NCBI RefSeq assembly: GCF_902825225.1
Contig: NZ_CADEAK010000003.1
Span: 124,001 to 188,000 of the forward strand
Source of the DNA: Bartonella vinsonii subsp. berkhoffii ATCC 51672
GTDB lineage: Bacteria > Pseudomonadota > Alphaproteobacteria > Rhizobiales > Rhizobiaceae
Length of the DNA: 64,000 bases
Direction: 5' to 3'
This document shows, piece after piece, positions 33,744-44,246 of this stretch; the stretch's first letter is position 1; the number at the start of each line of letters is the position of its first letter. The notes beneath the pieces were generated by a model. The model was not told the DNA's origin, made no database searches, and worked only from the letters and a program-made list of their open reading frames with translations. Both the position numbers and the translations under genes were made by a program.

Positions 33744-34529
33744 ATGAAAAAAAATTATGTTCGATTAATTTCAAGAGCGGCGGTATGGTCCCCTCGTTTT
33801 GGTGGATTGGCATTCTTTATTTTGTTATTTTCAATATTTTTACAGCGCTTTTCTGTAATTCATGTCGTTGATTTTATCATTTTAATAGTCATTTCTACCT
33901 GTTGTATTGCTGTTTCTCTTTTTCTTGCTGTAAAAGCACTTTACAGTTTGTGGGCGTTTGGCGCTTTGGGAGGCATGAAAGCTTTAAAAGGAATCATTTA
34001 TTCCTTAATTACCGCCATGCCATTGGTGTTATTTTTTTGGGGATGGTTTACTTTGCCAGCTCTTCATGATGTTTCTACTGATACACAAAATCCACCAGCT
34101 TTTTTTCGTACCATACGTCCCAGTGATGCTTTGCCACTTAAGAGTGTTCTAAGTGAACAAGCCATATTACAGATGTCAGCATGGCCAGAAATGTCGGGAC
34201 GTCGTTATGATGGCTCACCTGATCGTATTCGCAATTCGGTTCTCAATGTGTTAGCTGCTCATGATTGGCCTATTGTCGCGCAACGGGAATTTAAAGGAAA
34301 AGAAGATGAAATTTATATTGAAACAATGGCAAAGACTTTTTACCTTGGTTTTATTTCGGATATTGTCATTCGTCTAACCAGTGAAGGAAATACAACTTTT
34401 GTTGATATGCGTTCTGCTTCACGTTACATGCCCAGAGATTTTGGCACAAATGCTGCTTTTATTCTTGATTTTATGGACGCACTTGATACAGAAGTCGCTT
34501 TACTCCCTCTTTCTGAAGATGATGAGTAA
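33744..34529 (+). CDS. DUF1499 domain membrane protein
   Basis: A 261-residue protein with three to four N-terminal membrane segments (residues 17-35, 40-63, 75-104) followed by a soluble DUF1499 domain (about 150-255). Its features are YDGSPDRIRNSVLNVLAAHDW, TFYLGFISDIVIRL and DMRSASRYMPRDFGTNAAFI. The start is ATG at 33744; an in-frame TTG at 33723 lies upstream. Function is unknown, and no operon partner is visible. Confidence 0.85.
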   Translation: MKKNYVRLISRAAVWSPRFGGLAFFILLFSIFLQRFSVIHVVDFIILIVISTCCIAVSLFLAVKALYSLWAFGALGGMKALKGIIYSLITAMPLVLFFWGWFTLPALHDVSTDTQNPPAFFRTIRPSDALPLKSVLSEQAILQMSAWPEMSGRRYDGSPDRIRNSVLNVLAAHDWPIVAQREFKGKEDEIYIETMAKTFYLGFISDIVIRLTSEGNTTFVDMRSASRYMPRDFGTNAAFILDFMDALDTEVALLPLSEDDE

Positions 34530-35035
34530 AGACTTAAAAATGAAGTATTCTCTTTCATAAACAGCCTATTTTTCAATGAATTTCAATACGAACGAAAGTG
34601 AACAGAACAGCTCTCAATTCTCAACACTTACTCTCCATATTGATAAGCTATTGATTACCATAGCTAATAGAAATAGATTTCTGTTTATTCGGGGTTTATC
34701 CACTATCCACTATACACTGTGGATGGTAATGATAAAATCTCCACCAACGCTCATTTTTACAAGGACTCCAGAAATCATTGCCCCGTCCAGTATGGTATCT
34801 GTCCCCCTGTTGGTGTAAACAATGCCGATGCCGACAAATATAGCTGTTCTTCTGTTGAAGCTCCTCAGCAGAGCTCTTTGCTTTAGTACAAGGAAAGTCG
34901 CTCATCCTCCCGCGCCACAGGTATCTCAACTGTCCTCAACATTACATTCGCCGAAGCGCTTTTTGGGTATGGCTTTGTTTGGAGTCTCTCTGCTATGAAA
35001 TTATCAGCTCTCTTTCTTAATTTCATCCTTACTAT
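34530..35035. other. Gene-free stretch holding a hemagglutinin-like remnant
   Basis: About 500 bases. The only readable signal is the remnant at 34710-34862 (minus strand). The base composition here is less AT-rich than in the neighbouring gaps, which fits decayed coding DNA. Confidence 0.5.
34710..34862 (-). pseudogene. Possible filamentous hemagglutinin/CdiA-like fragment
   Basis: Read on the minus strand, one frame gives 50 residues ending at a TAG (34710-34712): RRTAIFVGIGIVYTN, then RGTDTILDGAMISG and VLVKMSVGGDFIIT. This resembles the repeat unit of two-partner-secretion hemagglutinins and CdiA proteins (x-T-x-L-x-G-A-x-I-S-G-x-x-V-x-x-x-V-G-G-D/N-x-x-I). No start, signal or upstream frame survives. 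Bartonella genomes often carry such fragments. The identification rests on a short motif. Confidence 0.4.
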
Positions 35036-36418
35036 TTATGTTTTAGTGCACCTTGTTTTTTTAAAATTATAAAATTTAAGTGCATAGAAACAAATAATAA
35101 GCCAAATAATCCAACTAAAACCTACAATCAAAACCGGCCGTGTATCATCAAAAAACCATAACAAAACAAAAATAAAAACCATAAATAAAATAGAAAAAAT
35201 CGATCCTATCGGCCAAAAAGGAATTGGAAATTTTAAACCGCCCTGCTCTTCTTTGGAAATTTTAAGCCGCATAAAAATCTGCGAAAGTAAAATCATCAAC
35301 CAAACGAAAACCGTTGCAAATGTTGCCATTGCTGCAATGAGAAAGAAAAGTCCTTCATGGTAAAAATAATTAAGGATAACACCAAGAAGGAAAATGATAA
35401 AGATTAATAAAATTACAAAAATTGGTACACCATTTTTTGATAAATATTGAAACTTCTTTAAAGCATAACCTTCCTGTGATAGCCCGTGTATCATACGACA
35501 AGCACCATACATTCCACTATTCATCGCCGAAATAGCCGCTGTAACAACAACAATGTTTAGAATATTTGCGGCGGATGAAATCCCAAGATTTTCAAAAATT
35601 GAAACAAAAGGACTATCCATCAGTCCAATTTTATTCCAAGGATAAAGTGACATTAAAATAGTTAAAGTCATGATATAAAATAGTAAAATACGAACTGGAG
35701 TAGAATTAATTGCCTTTGAGATCGTTTGATGAGGATTTTGCACTTCCATCACTGCCATCCCTATGATTTCCATACCACCAAACGCAAAGACAACAACACT
35801 AAAACAAGCCAAAAAACCAAACAAACCATTAGGAAAAATACCACCATTTTTCCACAAATTATGGATACTCACAGTAGAGGAATTTGCACTTGTATTCCAA
35901 CCATACAAAATAATTGCTATCCCCAAAACAATCATCGCAACAATCGCAATAATTTTAATGGAAGACAACCAAAACTCTATTTCACCATATACTTCTACCG
36001 CTGCCAAATTAATTCCTGTAATGATCAGTGTAATGCTGAGTGCCCATATCCAAGGTGCAACATCAGAATACCAAAACCCCATATAAGTTGCAAAAGCTGT
36101 AATATCAGCCAAACCAACAAGAATCATCTCAAATACATATGTCCACCCCGTTAAAAACCCGGCCAATGGTGATATATAATTTGCGGCATAACGAGCAAAA
36201 GAGCCAGGTAGTGGATTATAAATAATCATTTCACCCAAAGCCCGCATAACCATAAAAATAGCTAAACCCGCAATACAATAAGCAATCAAAACACTTGGAC
36301 CAGCAAGCTTAATTGCTTGAGCAGAGCCATAAAAAAGGCCTGTTCCAATCGCAGAGCCAAGAGCTAAAAAAATAATTTGGCGCTTACTCATACCTCGCTT
36401 CAGTTCATTTGTTCCCAT
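35036..36418 (-). CDS. Amino-acid permease (APC superfamily, AAT family)
   Basis: A 460-residue polytopic transporter with about 12 membrane segments. It starts GTNELKRGMSKRQIIFLALG and continues SAIGTGLFYGSAQAI, the TM1 substrate-binding motif (G-x-A-I-G-T-G-L-F) of the proton-coupled AAT family. PLPGSFARYAANYISPLAGF follows and is also typical. I chose the ATG at 36418, since the family N-terminus begins there; 47 in-frame codons upstream look non-coding. The substrate is not determined. hutH lies about 1.2 kb upstream on the same strand, and AAT members include histidine and proline permeases, so histidine uptake is a possible but unproven role. Confidence 0.88.
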   Translation of the reverse strand: MGTNELKRGMSKRQIIFLALGSAIGTGLFYGSAQAIKLAGPSVLIAYCIAGLAIFMVMRALGEMIIYNPLPGSFARYAANYISPLAGFLTGWTYVFEMILVGLADITAFATYMGFWYSDVAPWIWALSITLIITGINLAAVEVYGEIEFWLSSIKIIAIVAMIVLGIAIILYGWNTSANSSTVSIHNLWKNGGIFPNGLFGFLACFSVVVFAFGGMEIIGMAVMEVQNPHQTISKAINSTPVRILLFYIMTLTILMSLYPWNKIGLMDSPFVSIFENLGISSAANILNIVVVTAAISAMNSGMYGACRMIHGLSQEGYALKKFQYLSKNGVPIFVILLIFIIFLLGVILNYFYHEGLFFLIAAMATFATVFVWLMILLSQIFMRLKISKEEQGGLKFPIPFWPIGSIFSILFMVFIFVLLWFFDDTRPVLIVGFSWIIWLIICFYALKFYNFKKTRCTKT

Positions 36419-37626
36419 TTCTTTCTTTCTTCGCTGAAATGTTGACCAAACCCCATACCTCAACATTCGCTTTATGATCAATAAAGCTTCTGTTTCTCTC
36501 ACCAATATATTATAAAAAAGTACTAAACAATTACTAGGTAGAAACTCTACCGTAAGCAATGAAAAAATACTTTTATTGTGAATAATTCAGATTTTTTATA
36601 GCCTGCAATTTTGTATCATTTTCTTTAGATCAAGCGGTAATAAATTTTTCAATAATTGTCATTGAATTCATTTTTATAATCTCTCTTTTTCTACAGAAAA
36701 CATATCAGAGTTAATGCAATATCAACCCCTCTGCTTTCTTTTCAGTTTATTGAGATAAAAGCTTAAAAACCCATACTGCTATAGCTTAAAAGCAAATGCA
36801 TTCAATTTTTTAGTGACTTTAAGAAAACTCTTTCTTCCTTTTTGAGTTTATAATAATCACAAACTATAAATAATGACGCATGAACAAATTTCTAAAACCA
36901 ATGAAAGAGTTTATTCAATGATAAAGTGAATCGCGCCAATCTTCAAAGGCTTGAGAAAGTGCAGCCCCAGCCCATCTCTTAAGCACTCTAACCGCCTTAA
37001 ACGCCATTCTTCCAAGGAAAAAAACTATTACAGAAAAAACAGCCTGTTCAATCTGTTGTCCAATAATAGATCTACGATTTTCTCCGGCATTTTAATCTGA
37101 AATACGCATAACAGCTCTATTTTTTACCTGAACAAAAATATCTTTCTCTTGTGCTACCATAGCAATAAAAACGCCCCTTTGAGTTCTCCTTTTCCAAAGA
37201 TTTGCATTAACCTCCACAATTTGCGCAAACAAAAAAATAACGGCTATTAAAATATATAGTATGCTATTTTTAAATATTTGTTTTCTCTTTTTTTGATTTA
37301 AAAAATATAAAATTACAAACTATTTAAAAATAAAAATAACAAACAATAAATAATTTTATTTTATAAAATTCACATAATAATAAAATATAATTTATCTCCG
37401 TATCTATAATATAAAAATAAATACAAAAAATCCGTTTTTACAATATTAGTTTCATAAGCCTTTATTGATAAATCAGACCACCATGAAATCAAATATTCAG
37501 AAAATAATTGGGCATATATTTCTTTAAATATTTAAATACATTCTTGCTTTCTCTAAATTTTCTATGACAATTTACGAGCATTCAAAAATCCAATGCCTCT
37601 TCTTCATTATTGGTCCTAAAACCGTA
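36419..37626. other. Gap between permease and hutH, with a remnant
   Basis: About 1.2 kb of AT-rich DNA. Apart from the broken frame at 36915-37283 I see nothing supportable. The segment 37240-37500 is nearly pure A and T. Confidence 0.5.
36915..37283 (-). pseudogene. Broken small membrane/exported protein gene
   Basis: On the minus strand a frame of about 120 codons ends at TGA (36915-36917) and is broken by one TAA at 37092-37094. Before the stop it encodes a signal-like hydrophobic start (YILIAVIFLFAQIVEVNA), then WKRRTQRGVFIAMVAQEKD and FVQVKNRAVMRISD. After the stop comes IIGQQIEQAVFSVIVFFLGRM and KAVRVLKRWAGAALSQAFED. No ATG, GTG or TTG is available at the 5' end in this frame. I do not recognise the family. 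Sequence on both sides of the stop looks like protein, so I read it as a recently decayed gene. Confidence 0.4.
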
Positions 37627-39165
37627 TTATTTTGGTTCTAATTGAGGAAAAATTGTTTCCGGTAATACAGATAATAAATCCCCTTCACGCACCAGAATGT
37701 TCCCCTTATGAAGATCTGGAGCCAGATAGCGATCTTCCTTAAGAGTGTCAATATTTTTACGTAAATATTCCATCACAGACTGCAAAAAAGAGCTTGTTTT
37801 TAAAGGTGCACGATATTCTATCCCTTGTGCTGCAACAAGCGTTTCAATGCCAATGATCGTAAAAAGATTTTCACTCATTGCTAATAACCGACGAGCACCA
37901 TGGCAAGCCATTGAAACGTGATCTTCCTGATTTGCTGAAGTTGGTGTTGAATCAACTGAAGCAGGATGTGCCATTTGTTTATTTTCAGACATTAAAGCAG
38001 CTGAAGTCACTTCAGCAATCATAAAACCTGAATTAAGACCTGCATTTTGTGCTAAAAAAGCTGGAAGTCCATAAGAGACTGCTGGATCAACCATAAGAGC
38101 AATACGCCTTTGAGAAATAGAACCTATTTCACATAAAGCAAGAGCAATCTGATCGGCAGCAAATGCTACAGGTTCAGCATGAAAATTTCCACCTGATACA
38201 ACTTCACCATCACTTAAAATCAATGGATTATCTGTAACCGCATTTGCTTCAATAATGAGTGTTTTTGCTGCTGCAAGAAGAATATCAAAACAAGCACCCA
38301 TAACCTGTGGTTGGCAACGTATACAATAAGGATCTTGTACACGATCATCACCACGCAAATGTGCAGCTCGAATTTCTGAATCCTCTAAAAGCTTTTCTAA
38401 TGTTTGCGATACAGCAATCTGCCCATAATGGCCCCGTAAAATATGAATATCAGAATGAAACGGTGCCGTTGATCCCATGATAGCATCCGTTGTTAATGCT
38501 CCAGCAAGAAGCCCACCACACAATGCACGATAACTATGAAAAAGACCAGCAAGAGCAAGTGCGGTTGATGTTTGAGTCCCATTAATAAGCGCTAGACCTT
38601 CTTTTGCTTCTAAAATAATAGGAGATAACCCTGCTCTCTTAAGAGCAGATGCCCCACTCATGCGAATATTTTGAAAGAACGCTTCTCCCTCTCCCATCAT
38701 AACAGCAGTCATATGAGAAAGTGGGGCAAGATCACCTGATGCACCAACAGATCCCTTTTCAGGAATGACAGGAATAACGCCTTTCTCAAGCATATTTTCT
38801 AGCAAATGTATTAACTCTAAACGAACACCAGAAGCCCCTCTCCCTAAAGAAAGAAGCTTTAAGGTCATCATCAAGCGCACAATATTTTCAGCTAAAGGTT
38901 CTCCCACACCACAACAATGTGACAAAATAAGATTTCTTTGCAAAAGAGCTACATCATTTGCATCAATTTTAATCGACGCCAATTTGCCAAAACCAGTATT
39001 AATGCCATAAACTGGCTTACTCCCAGCAGCAATTTCAGCAATGCGTTCTGCTCCCTTCCTGATAGCTAGGTGCGTATCACTGTGAAGTTTACTCACTTCA
39101 CCATTGAAATAAATAGTCTCAAGTTCGCTAAGCGTTACCGCACACGGTTTTAATATAATAGTCAT
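37627..39165 (-). CDS. hutH: Histidine ammonia-lyase
   Basis: HutH removes ammonia from histidine to give urocanate. The protein is 512 residues, normal length. The MIO cofactor triad A142-S143-G144 lies in [15 protein letters not shown], at the same residue numbers as in the well-studied Pseudomonas enzyme. [12 protein letters not shown] and [14 protein letters not shown] are intact. No hutU, hutI or hutG is in the window, so the pathway beyond urocanate is not shown. An amino-acid permease lies downstream on the same strand. Confidence 0.96.
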   Translation of the reverse strand: MTIILKPCAVTLSELETIYFNGEVSKLHSDTHLAIRKGAERIAEIAAGSKPVYGINTGFGKLASIKIDANDVALLQRNLILSHCCGVGEPLAENIVRLMMTLKLLSLGRGASGVRLELIHLLENMLEKGVIPVIPEKGSVGASGDLAPLSHMTAVMMGEGEAFFQNIRMSGASALKRAGLSPIILEAKEGLALINGTQTSTALALAGLFHSYRALCGGLLAGALTTDAIMGSTAPFHSDIHILRGHYGQIAVSQTLEKLLEDSEIRAAHLRGDDRVQDPYCIRCQPQVMGACFDILLAAAKTLIIEANAVTDNPLILSDGEVVSGGNFHAEPVAFAADQIALALCEIGSISQRRIALMVDPAVSYGLPAFLAQNAGLNSGFMIAEVTSAALMSENKQMAHPASVDSTPTSANQEDHVSMACHGARRLLAMSENLFTIIGIETLVAAQGIEYRAPLKTSSFLQSVMEYLRKNIDTLKEDRYLAPDLHKGNILVREGDLLSVLPETIFPQLEPK

Positions 39166-40139
39166 AATTTTCTTTCTTCTCTTTATCGATAAGCATAATA
39201 CTTAGCATTCTCGATCTTTTTATAAAATAAAAAAGCTATGGCTTCTCTTTAGAAGAATTAAAATCTTCCAGATAAATAAATTCTGCTTATTTTTTAATTA
39301 TAACAACAAGATCAAACATTTACCTTTTAGTGCCACTTTATCAGAAAAATCCTTTATGCATGCTTTCCCAGCTTGAGATAGGATCCGCTTTTTTTATTTG
39401 AGAAGTCTGTTGTGTATTTTCTGTGTTCCAAACTCCCCTTCAGGATACTTAAAATACTGTTGATTAAGTTATTACAAATATAAACATTTTATTTATGTGT
39501 AATAAAAATAATATTTAAATTATAAATAATAAATTTTATATAATAATATACAATATATTGTAATTTGGTTAAGTTTTTCACTCAATAAATAATAGTTTAT
39601 TTAAAATAATATATTATCTAACAAAGCAGTTAGATAATGAAAAACCATCTGTGATATATATTTGAGAATTTATAGTTTTTTGCATTAATGTCATGAGAAT
39701 ACACTAGAAATAGGTAAGATAAATTATATAATAAAGTTATCCAAAATATGTAAATGAAAATTATGAATACTGCAAAATATAACTTTTATAGATATTACAA
39801 AATATATAATACGAAGAATATAAATCGATACCGTTTTACGAATATTTTTATCAAATATTCTCTTAATTAGATAACAAAATACAGTTCTTATATTTCAATC
39901 CATTGCTTGAATGATAAAGAAAAATGGCTTTACGTGATAAATTTTTTCATTGCTTATTTTTATCTAAATGCAAAGAACGCGAAAGAAAAGATAATATAAA
40001 CAGCAAAAATTTCAATTCGCTAACATCATTTGTTTATCTGTACATAACGAATCAATACCTACCATAACTACTTTACTAAAAATAGTTTTGTTTTTCTTAG
40101 ATAATATTATCACATGATATAAAATGAAATTGAAAAGTT
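39166..40139. other. AT-rich gene-free stretch between hutH and tRNA-Arg
   Basis: About 970 bases. The part 39480-39850 is extremely AT-rich with many short A/T runs. I see no gene, no integrase remnant and no duplicated tRNA end that would mark an integrated element. It should contain the hutH promoter. Confidence 0.5.
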
Positions 40140-40216
<77 letters not shown>

Positions 40217-40470
40217 TTATAACTGAACAGTGATCTTTTAACTGATCATACTCTCAGCTTCAATGAAGAATTATCACTCTTGTAAAAAATACTTGTTTAT
40301 AGTTTATATTCCCCCACAATCTTTTTGTGCTATCCTGCTATAATAGATGCGCTTAAACAGATTACTTCTTATCCATGATCTGTTTTCTCACAAAAACGGT
40401 TTTTATATACAGCTTCAAAATTTCCCCCAAATGCGCTAAAAATAAATTGTGAATATCAGGATAATTCTTC

Positions 40471-41244
40471 ATGATGACATTACCAAAACGCTTTCATTTT
40501 ATTTCCTCTGAAACTGAGGAAGCCATCAAAGCTACTCATGAATTAATCGCTGTTTACGGTCATTCTTCCCTCAAAGAAGCTGATGTTGTTGTTGCAATCG
40601 GTGGCGATGGAACAATGTTACAAACGGTACGGGACGTTATGAACACCGGAAAACCTATTTACGGTATGAATCAAGGCTCTGTAGGATTTCTTATGAATGA
40701 ATTTCATGAACAAGAATTGCCAACCCGTATTGCGGCCGCGCACAAAAAAGAAATCCATCCTCTGCGTATGATTGCAGAAGCTGAATGTCAAGGAACTATT
40801 GAAGCACTAGCAATTAATGAAGTCTCTCTGTTTCGGCAATCTTATCAAGCAGCTAAAATTCGTATTAGCATTGATAATAAGGTACGCATGGAACAGTTAA
40901 GTTGCGATGGTATCCTTGTTGCTACACCAGCAGGATCTACTGCATATAATTTATCAGCACAAGGGCCTATTTTGCCCCTTATGGCCCCACTTATGGCGCT
41001 CACTCCCGTTAGTCCTTTTCGCCCACGTCGCTGGCATGGAGCATTGCTTCCCAATACGGCAACAGTACGCTTTGATATGCTCGAACCGGACAAACGCCCC
41101 GTAAATGCCGCAGCCGATAATGTTGAAGTAAAATCTGTCCATTCAGTTACTATTTCAACAGCACAAGAAGTAACAGCCTCAATCCTTTTTGACTCTAACC
41201 ATTCATGGGATGAACGGATTTTATCAGAACAATTTCGCTATTAA
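40471..41244 (+). CDS. nadK: NAD kinase
   Basis: NadK phosphorylates NAD to NADP. The protein is 257 residues, the usual size of the short rhizobial form. The diphosphate-binding motif GGDGT is at 44-48. The blocks NEVSLFRQ, CDGILVATPAGSTAYNLSAQGPI (the NAD site) and MALTPVSPF are conserved. The start is ATGATG at 40471, with AGGA about ten bases upstream. It is monocistronic by appearance and follows tRNA-Arg by about 250 bases on the opposite strand. Confidence 0.95.
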   Translation: MMTLPKRFHFISSETEEAIKATHELIAVYGHSSLKEADVVVAIGGDGTMLQTVRDVMNTGKPIYGMNQGSVGFLMNEFHEQELPTRIAAAHKKEIHPLRMIAEAECQGTIEALAINEVSLFRQSYQAAKIRISIDNKVRMEQLSCDGILVATPAGSTAYNLSAQGPILPLMAPLMALTPVSPFRPRRWHGALLPNTATVRFDMLEPDKRPVNAAADNVEVKSVHSVTISTAQEVTASILFDSNHSWDERILSEQFRY

Positions 41245-41390
41245 TTATTGTATTATACCTCCTATACGTATATGGCTGTTATAGTTGACTTTTTTGTGAA
41301 AGCACCTTAACCCTCTAAAAGAGAGTAACTCCTTAATCTTACGGATAATTCGGACAGCGAAATTAAAATCACAGAGCAATTGATAGAAAA

Positions 41391-42794
41391 ATGATACCAT
41401 CTTTAAAGAGTTTTGATGATTTAGGTCTTTCGACAAAGGTTATTAAAGCAGTAAAATCAGCAGGATATACAGTTCCAACACCTATTCAGAGTGGAACAAT
41501 TCCCCACGTCCTTAAAAGAAAAGATGTTCTAGGAATCGCTCAAACAGGAACGGGAAAAACAGCCTCTTTCGTTTTGCCTATGCTCACACTCCTTGAAAAA
41601 GGCCGTGCAAGAGCACGAATGCCTCGCACTCTCATCTTAGAGCCAACACGGGAGCTTGCAGCCCAAGTTGAAGAAAATTTCGATAAATACGGCATAAATC
41701 ATCGTTTGAATGTTGCACTTCTGATTGGCGGAGTTTCTTTTGAACAGCAAGATCGTAAACTTGAACGGGGAGCTGATGTTCTTATAGCAACACCAGGACG
41801 CCTTCTTGATCATTTCGAACGCGGTAAATTACTCATGATGGGTGTTGAAATTCTTGTTATTGATGAAGCTGATCGCATGTTGGATATGGGGTTTATTCCT
41901 GATATTGAACGCATCTGTAAACTAACCCCTTTTACGCGTCAGACTTTGTTCTTTTCTGCAACAATGGCGCCAGAAATCAGCAAATTAACACAGCAATTTT
42001 TACATTCTCCTGTCTCTGTTGAAGTTACAAAAGCATCCTCAACTGCGACCACAATTACACAGCGCCTTGTGAAATCCGGAAATAATTCATGGGATAAAAG
42101 AGCTGTTTTGCGAGAACTTATCCATAATGAAGGCGATGAACTAAAAAATGCTATTATCTTTTGTAATCGAAAGAAAGATATCTCTGAACTTTTTAGATCG
42201 CTCATCAGACATGATTTTAGTGTAGGCGCACTTCATGGAGATATGGACCAACACGCGCGCATGAACACACTTGCCGATTTTAAAAATAATAAACTCAAAT
42301 TTCTTGTTGCTTCTGATGTTGCAGCCCGTGGACTTGATATCCCAGCTGTAAGTCATGTGTTTAACTATGACGTTCCTACACATGCTGAAGATTATATTCA
42401 CCGAATTGGTCGTACAGGACGTGCAAATCGTAGTGGGAAAGCTTTTACAATCGTTACAAAATCTGACCAAAAATATATTAGTGCCATTGAAGAAATGAGC
42501 AACGAAAAAATTGAATGGTTCAACGGAGATCTCTCTACTTTAACAACCGATGATCAAGAAGATGATATTATTTTAAAGAAAAAATCTCCAAAATCGTTAA
42601 AGAAAACTTCTCAAAAAGAGCGTGTTGTTCAAACTAAAAAGTTCTTAAAAGATGATGAAGTAGATTACCTTCAAACCGCAAATCATAAGGCAAAACCATC
42701 TGAACAATACCACCCTCGAAAAAATAAAGATTCCTCTCCTCTTGGGTTTGGCGATGATATTCCAGCATTTATGCTTATAAAAACCCGCCATTAA
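41391..42794 (+). CDS. DEAD-box RNA helicase (RhlE-like)
   Basis: A 467-residue ATP-dependent RNA helicase. Its motifs are the Q-motif (7-34), AQTGTGKT (50-57), PTRELA (85-90), TPGR (134-137), DEAD (158-161), SAT (189-191), and the C-terminal ARGLD and HRIGRTGR (337-344). After about residue 375 comes a Lys/Asp-rich tail with KKKSPKSLKKTSQKER, typical of RhlE-like proteins that remodel ribosomal or degradosome RNA. It stands alone, convergent with gltX. Confidence 0.93.
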   Translation: MIPSLKSFDDLGLSTKVIKAVKSAGYTVPTPIQSGTIPHVLKRKDVLGIAQTGTGKTASFVLPMLTLLEKGRARARMPRTLILEPTRELAAQVEENFDKYGINHRLNVALLIGGVSFEQQDRKLERGADVLIATPGRLLDHFERGKLLMMGVEILVIDEADRMLDMGFIPDIERICKLTPFTRQTLFFSATMAPEISKLTQQFLHSPVSVEVTKASSTATTITQRLVKSGNNSWDKRAVLRELIHNEGDELKNAIIFCNRKKDISELFRSLIRHDFSVGALHGDMDQHARMNTLADFKNNKLKFLVASDVAARGLDIPAVSHVFNYDVPTHAEDYIHRIGRTGRANRSGKAFTIVTKSDQKYISAIEEMSNEKIEWFNGDLSTLTTDDQEDDIILKKKSPKSLKKTSQKERVVQTKKFLKDDEVDYLQTANHKAKPSEQYHPRKNKDSSPLGFGDDIPAFMLIKTRH

Positions 42795-42856
42795 ACGGAA
42801 AGTTTATCGTCTTTGATAATACGAAAGACGAACAAAATGCTCTGAAAACGCTGCTC

Positions 42857-44236
42857 TTATTCCTCTTGAGCAACTAATCTTTCTACTATCTTTTGGCGTC
42901 CCAAAAGTTGCAAAATCTTTCCCATTTCAGGTCCATAATCCATTCCAGTAAGGGCCTGACGTAACGGCATGAACAACGCTTTCCCACTACGACCGGTTTT
43001 TTCTTTTAATGCGGTCGTCCAAACTTTCCAACTCTCATCATTCAATACACCTTCAGGCAAAAAATTGATTGACTGACGCACAAAGGCACGATCCTCAAGC
43101 GCCACTGTATCAAAGCTCTGTTCATCATGAAGCATTTTCCACCATAAAACAGCATCATTCACTTTATCGATATTGCCCCTTATCGCGTTCCAAAAAAGCT
43201 CCGCTTTTTCTCCATCAATAGAAAGGCTTTGAAGCCGCGTTTTAACTTCTTGATAGGTTAATTTATGAACAAAATGGCTATTCAAAATGAAAAGATCGGC
43301 AATATCAAACTTTGCAACCGATCGTGAAGTATCTTGAAGATTAAAATGCTCTAAAAGGGCGGCTTGATGAGGATAGGGATGCACATTTTGCGATGTCCCA
43401 ATCAAAACAGCAAGACATTGAATCGCTATAGATTCAAATCCTTCTGCCCGTAAAGAGCGAATAGAAAGATCATTGTTGCGTTTTGAAAGCCCTTTTCCTA
43501 AAACTGTAGATAATAAATTGATATGTCCAAAAACAGGCAATTCTGCACCGAAAGCTTTAAAAAGAGCGATCTGAGTGCCGGTATTTGTAATGTGGTCATC
43601 CCCACGAATAATATGTGTAATGGCCATATCTATATCATCAACAACAGAGGGGAGCATATAAAGGTAACTTCCATCTTCACGAATCAAAATAGGATCTGAA
43701 AGAGAAGCCAAATCAATGACCTGCTTTCCTTTGACTGCATCATTCCAGCAAACTTCCGTTCGCTTTGTTTGCAAAGGATTATTTTCAAAATTAGGGAGCA
43801 GAAAACGCCAATGCGGTTTACGACCTTGCAATTCAAATACTTTTTTATCTTCTAATGTCAATTTCAATGCAGCGCGGTCGTAAACAGGAGGTAATTTGCG
43901 TGAAAGCTGAATTTTACGACGCCGATCCAATTCTTCCGCAGTTTCATAACAGGGATAAAGAAGTCCACGTTTTTTGAGGCTTTCTGTGACTTCATCATAT
44001 CGGCTAAATCGTTTAGATTGGTAATAAATTTCATCTGGTTGAATTCCAAGCCATTCAAGATCAACCGCAATAGCATCAATATATTCCTGTTTAGAACGTT
44101 CAACATCTGTATCATCATAGCGCAAGATAAATGTCCCATTATGCGCTTGCGTGTAAAGCCAGTTAAATAGGGCAATACGAATATTACCAATGTGAATATA
44201 ACCTGTTGGAGAAGGTGCAAAACGAACTTTTATCAT
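42857..44236 (-). CDS. gltX: Glutamyl-tRNA synthetase, second copy (GltX2 type)
   Basis: A 459-residue class I synthetase. The HIGH motif appears as FAPSPTGYIHIGN near the start and the KMSKS loop as KGLSKRN. I chose the ATG at 44236 because [12 protein letters not shown] is the family N-terminus; the 19 codons upstream overlap nadE and have no counterpart. It differs clearly from the other gltX at 53205, so it is an ancient paralogue, not a recent duplicate. Alphaproteobacteria often have two: one general, the other specialised for charging tRNA-Gln with Glu for the GatCAB route. Which is which cannot be told from sequence by eye. It starts 10 bases after nadE. Confidence 0.94.
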   Translation of the reverse strand: MIKVRFAPSPTGYIHIGNIRIALFNWLYTQAHNGTFILRYDDTDVERSKQEYIDAIAVDLEWLGIQPDEIYYQSKRFSRYDEVTESLKKRGLLYPCYETAEELDRRRKIQLSRKLPPVYDRAALKLTLEDKKVFELQGRKPHWRFLLPNFENNPLQTKRTEVCWNDAVKGKQVIDLASLSDPILIREDGSYLYMLPSVVDDIDMAITHIIRGDDHITNTGTQIALFKAFGAELPVFGHINLLSTVLGKGLSKRNNDLSIRSLRAEGFESIAIQCLAVLIGTSQNVHPYPHQAALLEHFNLQDTSRSVAKFDIADLFILNSHFVHKLTYQEVKTRLQSLSIDGEKAELFWNAIRGNIDKVNDAVLWWKMLHDEQSFDTVALEDRAFVRQSINFLPEGVLNDESWKVWTTALKEKTGRSGKALFMPLRQALTGMDYGPEMGKILQLLGRQKIVERLVAQEE

Positions 44237-44246
44237 AAAATAATGC

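Noticed and set aside
34576-34818. Plus-strand frame of 80 codons after the DUF1499 gene
   Set aside because: No ribosome binding site and no family; the minus strand gives a better protein-like reading in the same place.
36419-36559. Forty-seven-residue extension of the amino-acid permease
   Set aside because: The family N-terminus starts at the internal Met (36418), and the extra residues do not look like transporter sequence.
39166-40139. Integrated element next to tRNA-Arg
   Set aside because: No integrase, no duplicated tRNA end and no coding sequence in the AT-rich stretch.
42808-42830. Hairpin between the helicase and gltX as a bidirectional terminator
   Set aside because: The stem has only seven pairs with a large loop and no T-run on either side.
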